Shown: positions 55,376 through 64,000 of the stretch, one piece after another
Position numbering within the stretch: position 1 is the first letter of the stretch
How the letters are laid out: each line of letters begins with the position of its first letter
NCBI GenBank assembly: GCA_036852015.1
Contig: JAANDG010000612.1
Coordinates: 1-64,000, forward strand
Direction of reading: 5' to 3'
Length of the DNA: 64,000 nucleotides
DNA from: Pelodera strongyloides
Taxonomy: Eukaryota; Nematoda; Chromadorea; Rhabditida; Rhabditidae
Program-made: the position numbers and the translations under genes
The notes under the pieces: generated by a model
Databases searched by the model: none
The model's input: only the letters and a program-made list of their open reading frames with translations
What the model was told of the DNA's origin: nothing

Positions 55376-58300
55376 GGTGTATATGTTCAAAATACGTTTC
55401 AATATTTTAGGGTGTATATGTTCAAAATACGTTTCAATATTTTAGGGTGTATATGTTCAAAATACGTTTCAATATTTTAGGGTGTATATGTTCAAAATAC
55501 GTTTCAATATTTTAGGGTGTATATGTTCAAAATACGTTTCAATATTTTAGGGTGTATATGTTCAAAATACGTTTCAATATTTTAAGGTGTTATGTTCAAA
55601 ATACGTTTCAATATTTTAGGGTGTATATGTTCAAAATACGTTTCAATATTTTAGGGTGTATATGTTCAAAATACGTTTCAATATTTTAGGGTGTATATGT
55701 TCAAAATACGTTTCAATATTTTAGGGTGTATATGTTCAAAATACGTTTCAATATTTCAATATTTGAGGGTGTAGATGTTCAAAATACGTTTCAATTTGAG
55801 GATGTATATGTTCAAAATACGTTTCAATAATGAGGATGTATATGTTCAAAGACGGTGTCAAAATACGTTTGAGTTTCTATATTTGAGGGTGTAGATATTC
55901 AAAATACGTTTCATATTTGGGAGTATATGTGGAAATTTCACGTTTCAATATTTGAGGGTAGATCTTCAAAATACGTTTCATATTTGAGGGTGTATATGTT
56001 CAAAATAAGTTTCAATATTTGAGGGTGTAGTTTCAATATTTGAGGGTGTTGTTCAAAATACGTTTCAATATTTGAGGGTGTAGATCTTCAAATACGTTTC
56101 AATATTTTAGGGTGTATAAAATACGTCAAAATACGTTTTCAATACGTTTGGAGGTGTAATGTTCAAAATACGTTCATATGAGGTGTATATGTTCAAATAC
56201 GTTTCAATATTTGAGGGTGTAGATCTTCAAATACGTTTCAATATTGAGGGTGTAGATGTTCAATAGTTTCAATATTTGAGGGTGTAGATCTTCAAAATAC
56301 GTTCAATATTTGAGGTGTAGATCTTCAAATACGTTTCAATATGTTTAGGGGGTGTATGTTCAAAGTTTCAAATACGTTTCAATAGGAGGGTAGATCTTCA
56401 AAATACGTTTCAATATTTGAGGGTGTAGATCTTCAAAATACGTTTCAATATTTGAGGGTGTAGATGTTCTTTTGAACATCTACACCCCCCAATACGTTTC
56501 AATATTTGAGGGTGTAGATGTTCAAAATACGTTTCAATATTTGAGGGTGTAGATCTTCAAAATACGTTTCAATATTTGAGGGTGTAGATGTTCAAAATAC
56601 GTTTCAATATTTGGGGGTGTAAAATACGAATCTTCAAAATACGTTTCAATATTTGAGATCTTCAAAATACGTTTCAATATTTGAGGGTGAGATGTTCAAA
56701 ATACGTTTCAATATTTGAGGGTGTAGATGTTCAAAATACGTTTCAATATTTGAGGGTGTAGATCTTCAAAATACGTTTCAATATTTGAGGGTGTAGATGT
56801 TCAAAATACGTTTCAATATTTGAGGGTGTAGATCTTCAAAATACGTTTCAATATTGTATATGAGGGATGTTTCAATATGTGTAGATGTTTACGTTTCAAT
56901 ATTGATGTTCAAAAAACGTTTCAATATTTGAGGTTGTAGATCTTTCAAAATACGTTTCAATATGTGAGGTTGTATAGTTTCAACATTTTTAATATTTGTG
57001 TATGTTCAAAATACGTTTCAATATTTGAGGGTGTAGATCTTCAAATTACGTTTCAATATTTTGAGGGTGTAGATGTTCAAATTACGTTTCAATATTTGAG
57101 GTGTATAAAAAATACGTTTCAATATTTGAGGATGTATATGTTCAAATACGTTTCAATATTTGAGGGTGTAGATGTTCAAAATACGTTTCATATTTGAGGG
57201 TGTAATGTCAAAATACGTTTCAATATTTGAGGATGTATATGTTCAAAATACGTTTCATATTTGAGGTTGTAGATGTTCAAAATAAGTTTCAATATTTGAG
57301 GGTGTAAATGTTCAATTTGAAGACAAATACGTTTCAATATTTGAGGGTGTAGATTCAAAATACGTTCAATATTTGAGGGTGTAGATCTTTAAAATAGTTT
57401 TCACTATTTGAGGGTGTAGATGTTCAATATTTGAGGATGTACGTTTCAATATGTTGTTTCAATATTTGAGGGGTAGATGTTCAAAATACGTTTCAATATC
57501 TTGAGGGTGTAGATCTTCAAAATACGTTTCAATATTTGAGGGTGTAGATCTTCAAAATACGTTTCAATATTTGAGGGTGTATATGTTCAAAATACGTTTC
57601 AATATTTGAGGGTGTAGATGTTCAAAATACGTTTCAATATTTGAGGGTGTAGATGTTCAAAATACGTTTCAATATTTGAGGATGTATATGTTCAAAATAC
57701 ATTTCAATATTTGAGGGTGTAGATCTTCAAAATACGTTTCAATATTTGAGGGTGTAGATCTTCAAAATACGTTTCAATATTTGAGGGTGTAGATGTTCAA
57801 AATACGTTTCAATATTTGAGGATGTATATGTTCAAAATACGTTTCAATATTTGAGGGTGTAGATCTTCAAAATACGTTTCAATATTTGAGGGTGTAGATG
57901 TTCAAAATACGTTTCAATATTTGAGGGTGTAGATGTTCAAAATACGTTTCAATATTGAGGATTTATATTTCAAAATACGTTCAATATTTGAGTGTAGATC
58001 TTCAAAATAATTTCAAATTTGCGTGTAGATGTTCAAAATACGTTTCAATATTTGAGGGTGTAGATCTTCAAAATACGTTACAATATTTGAGGATGTATAT
58101 GTTCAAAATACGTTTCATTTGAGGGTGTAGATGATTTCAAAATACGTTTCAATTTTTGAGGGTGTATATGTTCAAAATACGTTTCATATTTAGGGTGTAG
58201 ATGTCAAAATAGTTTCAATATTTGAGGGGTATATGTTCAAAATACGTTTCAATATTTGAGGGTGTAGATGTTCAAATTACGTTTCAAGTGTACGTTTCAT

Positions 58301-59640
58301 ATTTGAGGTGTAATGTCAAAATACGTTCAATATTTGAGGGTGTAGATGTTCAAAATACGTTTCAATATTTGAGGGTGTAGATGTTCAAAATACGTTTGTA
58401 TATGTTCAAAATACGTTTCAATATTTGAGGGTGTAGATGTTCAAAATACGTTTCAATATTTGAGGGTGTAGATGTTCAAAATACGTTTCAATATTTGAGG
58501 GTGTATATGTTCAAAATACGTTTCAATATTTGAGGGTGTAGATCTTCAAAATACGTTTCAATATTTGAGGGTGTAGATGTTCAAAATACGTTTCAATATT
58601 TGAGGATGTATATGTTCAAAATACGTTTCAATATTTGAGGGTGTAGATGTTCAAAATACGTTTCAATATTTGAGGATGTATATGTTCAAAATACGTTTCA
58701 ATATTTGAGGGTGTAGATCTTCAAAATACGTTTCAATATTTGAGGGTGTAGATGTTCAAAATACGTTTCAATATTTGAGGGTGTAGATGTTCAAAATACG
58801 TTTCAATATTTGAGGATGTATATGTTCAAAATACGTTTCAATATTTGAGGGTGTAGATGTTCAAAATACGTTTCAATATTTGAGGAGAATCTTCAAAATA
58901 CGTTTCAATTTGAGGAGTAGGTAATATTTGAGGGTGTATTTTCAAAATACGTTTCAATATTTGAGGGTGTAGATGTTCAAAAATACGTTTCAAGATTTGA
59001 GGGTGTAGTTTCAATGTTCAAAATACGTTTCAATATTTGAGGGTGTAGATGTTCAAAATACGTTTCAAATTTGAGGATGTGTTTTTTATATGTGTTCAAT
59101 ACGTTTCAATATTTGAGGGGAGTGTTCAAAATCGTTTCAATTTGAGGATGTATATGGTTCAAAACGTTTCAATATTTGAGGGTGTAGATGTTCAAATACG
59201 TTTCAATATTTGAGGATGTATATGTTCAAATACGTTTCAATATTTGAGGGTGAGATGTTCAAAATACGTACGAGGATTATCAATATTTGAGGATGTAAAA
59301 TACGTGAGGATGTAAAAATACGTTTCAATTTTGAGGGTGAGATGTTCAAATACGTTTAATATTTGAGGATGTATATGTTCAAAATACGTTTCAATATTTG
59401 AGGGTGTAGATCTTCAAAATACGTTTCAATATTTGAGGGTGTAGATGTTCAAAATACGTTTCAATATTTGAGGATGTATATGTTCAAAATACGTTTCAAT
59501 ATTTGAGGATGTATATGTTCAAAATACGTTTCAATATTTGAGGGTGTAGATGTTCAAAATACGTTTCAATATTTGAGGGTGTAGATCTTCAAAATACGTT
59601 TCAATATTTGAGGGTGTAGATGTTCAAAATACGTTTCAGT
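55376..59640. repeat. Satellite C, 35-bp tandem array
   Basis: About 120 head-to-tail copies of a 35-bp unit containing CAAAATACGTTTCAATATTT, followed by TAGGG or GAGGG and GTGTAGATGTT. The first ten or so units (55376-55750) are almost identical. Later monomers fall into recurrent types (GTATATGTT, GTAGATGTT, GTAGATCTT). A central part (about 55750-57500) and a later one (about 57950-59350) carry many one- to few-base deletions. The open frame at 56964-57197 is a by-product. Confidence 0.97.
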
Positions 59641-60058
59641 ATAGGAATTCATGTCGACGGAGAACACTATTTTCTTGTGAGATGGAAGAACACACAATAA
59701 TAAACATCATTATAAACAAACTGTAGTTTATTCATATTTGGATAAATAAATAAAGTAAATAAATCTATTTTATTCATCTATAAGTGAAGACGTGAACGAA
59801 GCAGCCCATACGGGACGGCAAACGACAAGTTTTTGCACATAAAGTTTGAAAATAAATAGATAAATATATAATTATATAATTTGGGTACACAGGAATGCAG
59901 CAATGTTCACCACGTAATATCGTAGGAGAAACTATTCTTTCACTAAATTTTATGCTAGACGATGACTAATTTAAAGTTAATAATCGGCCTAGTTGGTTTT
60001 GTGACGATTTCATTGTATGGCAATGCTCATATTCTTAGGGTAAAGGATACACATAAAT
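59641..60058. other. AT-rich spacer after the satellite
   Basis: AATAAATAAATAAA-type runs and nothing gene-like on either strand. Confidence 0.6.
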
Positions 60059-60064
60059 AACCAA

Positions 60065-60484
60065 GCTTAAAGGGTCAGGCCCATTTCAACTGACCCCTAT
60101 TTCTGATGATTCCATCTGATTCTACATGTCAAATATAGTAGGATGCAATATTTTTCTAGTTTTCAAGCGCAAAATTCACACACTATTCAGCAATTTACCG
60201 CGGGCAGTCATACCCAACTATCTATCGCAGTTGGCACGCCCATTCGCGCTGATTGGCCAAAATCGCAATTGCCACGCCCAATAGAGCATATTGCCCAATT
60301 AGCGCGAAGGGGCGTGACAACTGCGATAGAAAGTTGGGTATGCCTGGCAATAGTAAATTGATGAATACTGCGTGATTTTTGCGCTTGAAAATTAGGAAAA
60401 TATCGTACCCTACTATATTTGATATGGAGAATCAGATGAAATCATCAAAAATAGGGGTCATTTGAAATGGGCCTGACCCTTTAA
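60065..60484. repeat. TTAA-flanked palindromic element (MITE-E)
   Basis: TTAAAGGGTCAGGCCCATTT at the left is mirrored by AAATGGGCCTGACCCTTTAA at the right. Both arms of about 190 bp are imperfectly complementary throughout, for example CATACCCAACTATCTATCGC with GCGATAGAAAGTTGGGTATG. Confidence 0.93.
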
Positions 60485-60845
60485 AGGGATCGGTTCACCT
60501 TAAATTGTGTCTGTTTTTTTTTGTTTCTTTATTTTCTATAAGGGACAATAAAAATTTGGAATACAAAAAGTAGCGTTCAATTTCAATACTCACGAAGATA
60601 TTGGGTGATAAAATGGTGGATTGATCGGCCCCGAATGCAAAAAGGGTAATTGTTTCTATACAAACAAGGCAGGAAAATTGCCCTTTTTGCATTTCGGACC
60701 GATCAATCCACCACTTTATCACCCAATATCTTCGTGAGTATTGAAATTGAACACTACTTTTTGTATTCCAAATTTTTATTATCCCTTTTAGAAAATAAAG
60801 AAAAAAGAAGAAACAGACACAATTTAAGGTGAACCGATCCCTTTA
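60481..60845. repeat. TTAA-flanked palindromic element (MITE-F)
   Basis: TTAAAGGGATCGGTTCACCT at the left is mirrored by AGGTGAACCGATCCCTTTAA at the right. Arms are about 165 bp. It shares the TTAA at 60481-60484 with the preceding element. Confidence 0.94.
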
Positions 60846-61142
60846 AGTGCATAATTCTTGTGCAGTTAGTAAGTTACCGTAGTTTCTACATTAATATGAG
60901 ACTGAGGAGATCGTATATGCAATATATCTGCTAGGAATTCCTTTATGTGCAATACAAATATAGATTCTTACAAGGTCAAAAGCCGGCCAATAGGTAACTT
61001 ATGAAAAATCTGCCGATGCCACACGATAAGCAATATATAAGGTAAGATTTTATAAGAAAGATTATCTCAGGAACACCTTTCGCCAGCGAGATAAGTTTTT
61101 TTTCGGTCATTGTCACAGGCTACCAGAACTATAATTTCAATC

Positions 61143-61214
61143 GTCGTTTAGTGTAGTGGATAGGGCTTCTGACTGCTAAAAGGAAGGTCACGGGTTCGAA
61201 TCCACGCTGCGGAC
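61143..61214 (+). pseudogene. tRNA-like sequence, left palindrome arm
   Basis: A-box-like TTAGTGTAGTGGATAGGGC, an anticodon-loop-like CTGCTAA (anticodon GCT) and a B-box GGGTTCGAATCC at correct spacing. The acceptor and inner anticodon stems pair poorly, so it is probably a tRNA-derived pol III element and not a working tRNA. Confidence 0.45.
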
Positions 61215-61879
61215 ATTATTTTTGCATTTATAACTGTGATATTTTTTACATTTTAAAACTTAAATTATGGATGTAAAGAGTAACTGTTTCGCGTCTGTTC
61301 TACTTTAATAGTGTTCATAACACCTTCATGCACTATTTAAGTTAAAAAAACGGGATTTCATTTTTCCAATTTTTTCATGAAATCACTGATGCTACCCATA
61401 GGGGAAAATGTCAGTCGAAAATTAAATGATGGAAACAACAATAAAAATGACTGTGAAGCATAACTTCGTAGTTTTAGAGTTTTATACGATTGAAAATTAT
61501 GTATATTTTATTATATATGACTGATTGATCTTTTTGATTATATGTTTCGGATGAGCATGAACTTGGAGTTCGTGAGCATCAACTTGGAGTACATAATTTT
61601 CAATCGTATAAAACTCTAAAACTACGAAGTTATGCTTCACAGTCATTTTTATTGTTGTTTCCATCATTTAATTTTCGACTGACATTTTCCCCTATGGGTA
61701 GCATCAGTGATTTCATGAAAAAATTGGAAAAATGAAATCCCGTTTTTTTTAACTTAAATAGTGCATGAAGGTGTTATGAACACTATTAAAGTAGAACAGA
61801 CGCGAAACAGTTACTCTTTACATCCATAATTTAAGTTTTAAAATGTAAAAAATATCACAGTTATAAATGCAAAAATAAT

Positions 61880-61951
61880 GTCCGCAGCGTGGATTCGAAC
61901 CCGTGACCTTCCTTTTAGCTGTCAGAAGCCCTATCCACTACACTAAACGAC
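61880..61951 (-). pseudogene. tRNA-like sequence, right palindrome arm
   Basis: Inverted copy of the left-arm sequence. One visible change lies in the anticodon loop (CAGCTAA in place of CTGCTAA); A and B boxes are unchanged. Confidence 0.45.
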
Positions 61952-62166
61952 GATTGAAATTATAGTTCTGGTAGCCTGTGACAATGACCGAAAAAAAGCT
62001 TATCTCGCTTGCGAAATGTGTTCCTGAGATAATCTTTCTTATAAAATCTTACCTTATATATTGCTTATCGTGTGGCATCGGCAGATTTTTCATAAGTTAC
62101 CTATTGGCCGAGTTTTGCCCTTGTTAGTAATGGTAAGAACAAACACAACGAGAAAGATTAAAACAT

Positions 62167-63891
62167 TTAAGTTCTATTGCCACGTCTATGTTTTCTGGGA
62201 TGTCGTTTTCCCATTCGGGAGTGACCTCCCGACGATCGCTTGTACTCTACCTCAGGCGTGGGAGGGTTGGGCGGCGGTGTGGGCTGGACGTAGGCGGGAG
62301 CGGGGGTTTGTACGGGGGCAGGCTGAAAGCATGGAACTTGTTCGAGGCCTTGTACGACGAGGTTCAGAAGATAAAACAATGGTTACTATTCAGGCTAGGA
62401 CCAGGAATGATCTCCCATTTTGCCCAATTCACGTAGAACAATATACAGCGCAAATCGGGTTGGACCTCATATAAACTGTCACCTTTTTAGATAAACACCG
62501 TCCACAAGTGCCCGGTGTTCCGTTCTCTCCCGGTTCTCCCACATCGCCCGGGTACCCATCCCGGCCATTTTCACCCGGCTTTCCTGGCTCGCCCTGAGAA
62601 TAGATGCAAATTGTTTAGGATTCCGAAACCGCCTTACCGTAGTATTATGATACGCACATCTCGCTTGGGCTGACAATAAGAATTTGCTTTTTTGTTTGGG
62701 CTGATGACAATGAGCCGAAGTCTAGCTGTTGTCCTACTAAACTACAATTAGACTATTCCGTAAGCCTAAAGCTGAATCTGGGGCTTGGGCCCTGGGCTTC
62801 ACCCGGACTTTTCATTTATGGTCATTGCGTTTTACCGGTGGTCCCGCTGGTCCGTCGTCTCCAGGCATTCCATTCATTCCGGGTGCTCCGTCCTGTCCCA
62901 CTGGTCCCTGGGTTCCTTGCTCCCCAGTGGCTCCCGGAGGTCCCGTCGTCTCAACAATCTCCCCAGGAATTCCCGGTTCTCCCTTTGGTCCCTGTCCTCC
63001 GGGTGGACCCTTGCGACCTTCGGGCCCAGTTTCACCATCTCGTCCTAAAGAGTTGTAAGGTGTAATTTCATAATTACCGTGCTTTTAGGAAAGTTACGGT
63101 AAGTTGAAGTTTAACTTTATCATACAATTGCGGTTTTCGAATATTTTAGCGTACACTGCAATGAAATGCGTACAAAAGTTGGTTAAAACGAATGCTCGAA
63201 AAGAAATAAGCAACTTATGAAAAAAAATTAACGCTCATATTAAAAAAACCTGGTGTTCCATTGTGTCCTGGGTCTCCAGTGCATCCAGGCTTTCCTCGGG
63301 GCCCAGGGTTTCCGGGCGGTCCCTGAGGTCCGGGTTCAGCCTCCGGGCAGTCGAAACACCACTCTTGCTCCTTGAGGGGGACGCCCTCCTGGGCGTCGGG
63401 CCCAGACTCTCCGTCCTGGCCGGCCTCGCCGTCAGTGCCTTAACGATACCTCAATTAAGAAGATAAATGCAGTTAGAATCCGAAAGTATACAGTCTGTCC
63501 TCGGTTTATTGTTTAGACTCTAACTCTGTACATGGAAAGACAGAAATGTATATCTCTCTGAGAGAATTATATAGAGAGATATCTCTATTCATACTATATA
63601 TATCTCTCTCCTCCCCTCCCTCTCTCTCTTGATTATTATGATCTTTCTAGCTCTCTCGTCTTTATCTCCCTGAGCTTTCTGTCTGCCTAATTCAGCAGAC
63701 CCAACTTTCATCAGCTCTCCCATGCGCGCGCTCTCTCTCTCTCTCTTTCTCTCTCTCTCGCGCTCTCTAAATAGTGAAGACCACCACCCACCAGGCGCTC
63801 CTGGTTCCCCAGGTCGTCCAGGAGGTCCGGCTTCTCCAATACCACAACTACAACACTGCTGTGGAGCTTGAGCAACTGGGGCTTCGTGAGG
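62167..63891 (-). CDS. Nematode cuticle collagen, 3' part
   Basis: Five minus-strand exons in transcript order: 63792-63891, 63250-63438, 62836-63044, 62483-62593, 62322-62167. They give 254 residues of a protein whose 5' end lies beyond the window. Cuticle collagens are secreted by the hypodermis, trimerise and are cross-linked into the exoskeleton. The visible part starts with a Pro/Gln stretch and CCSCGIGEAGPPG, the Cys cluster that precedes the triple helix in this family. Gly-X-Y repeats run through all four helix-coding exons and are broken by LKEQEWCFDCPEAEPGP, with the internal Cys pair typical of nematode cuticle collagens. The helix ends GTPGTCGRC. The last exon is non-helical: a Pro-rich run (PAPVQTPAPAYVQPTPPPNP) and a strongly basic end (KRHPRKHRRGNRT, stop). 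Exon joints fall on Gly codons or phase 0. It is the only minus-strand gene here. Confidence 0.93.
63590..63770. repeat. CT-rich low-complexity tract in a collagen intron
   Basis: TCTCTCTC runs with ATATATCTCTC and GCGCGCGCTCTC interruptions, between collagen exons on the opposite strand. Confidence 0.9.
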
Positions 63892-64000
63892 CTAAATTCA
63901 GCTTTACAATTTACATACGCAGGCCAGGCCCATGAAATATACGGATGTGCATTGTTTTCTTAAAGATATCTGAAAACTTTCATGCTACTATATAATCTAC
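63892..64000 (-). other. Partial collagen intron at the window edge
   Basis: Sequence upstream of the CCSCG exon ends in an AATTTAG acceptor on the minus strand. No further exon is visible before the window ends. Confidence 0.6.

Larger units (their letters stand above)
60971..62123. repeat. 1.15-kb palindrome with tRNA-like sequence in both arms
   Basis: Arms of about 534 bp (60971-61504 and 61590-62123) are almost perfectly complementary around a spacer of about 85 bp. The outer ends are TTACAAGG and CCCTTGTTA, which suggests a 3-bp TTA target duplication. The small number of differences between arms points to a recent origin or to ongoing arm conversion. No protein frame is present. Confidence 0.93.

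Noticed and set aside
55376..59640. Regular repeats resembling a CRISPR array
   Set aside because: Units are contiguous without unique spacers, and the surrounding genes are eukaryotic with introns. It is a satellite.
62061..62474. 137-codon + strand open frame
   Set aside because: It is antisense to the last collagen exon and has no supporting features.

Overview
The window is eukaryotic and most likely from a nematode. The evidence is a cuticle-type collagen with the CCSCG/GPPG layout, short (about 150-600 bp) GT-AG introns with TTTCAG- or TTTTAG-type acceptors, and start codons that mostly sit 0-36 nt after an acceptor-like AG, as expected for spliced-leader trans-splicing. The genome is AT-rich, genes are intron-dense, and the introns are full of palindromic elements. 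I cannot name the species.

Layout. 1-6.6 kb: two tandem satellites (124-bp and 129-bp units) and non-coding sequence. 6.6-55.1 kb: eight genes head to tail on the + strand. They are SURF6 (6600-12133, 14 exons), Drosha RNase III (12764-27200, 30 exons), an RGG/RS-rich protein (28008-32593), a Gly/Pro/Arg-Asp-rich repeat protein (32954-36216), MIC10 of the mitochondrial MICOS complex (37036-38133), glutathione S-transferase kappa (38652-41773), an unrecognised zinc-finger protein (43128-49597) and an unrecognised coiled-coil protein with one hydrophobic segment (50405-55087). 55.4-59.6 kb: a 35-bp satellite array. 60.0-62.1 kb: three palindromic elements. 62.2-63.9 kb: the 3' part of a cuticle collagen gene on the - strand.

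Exon coordinates were read by hand. Every junction was checked for GT-AG and for phase, and each full gene adds up to an integral number of codons. One junction (exon 1-2 of the zinc-finger gene) remains unresolved.

Functionally the genes are a mixed housekeeping set: nucleolar ribosome biogenesis (SURF6), microRNA processing (Drosha), two low-complexity putative RNA-binding proteins, cristae organisation (MIC10) and a kappa-class transferase. Their shared strand and acceptor-proximal starts suggest one or more operons, but intergenic gaps of roughly 260-800 bp are longer than typical Caenorhabditis operons, so this is inference.

The most unusual content is repetitive: several families of foldback elements flanked by TTAA, one of which seems to supply a splice acceptor in SURF6; a 1.15-kb palindrome carrying a tRNA-like sequence in each arm; a GC-rich foldback in an AT-rich intron; and complementary CU- and GA-rich introns flanking exons 4-6 of the kappa transferase. 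Drosha also has a low-complexity tail after its double-stranded RNA-binding domain.
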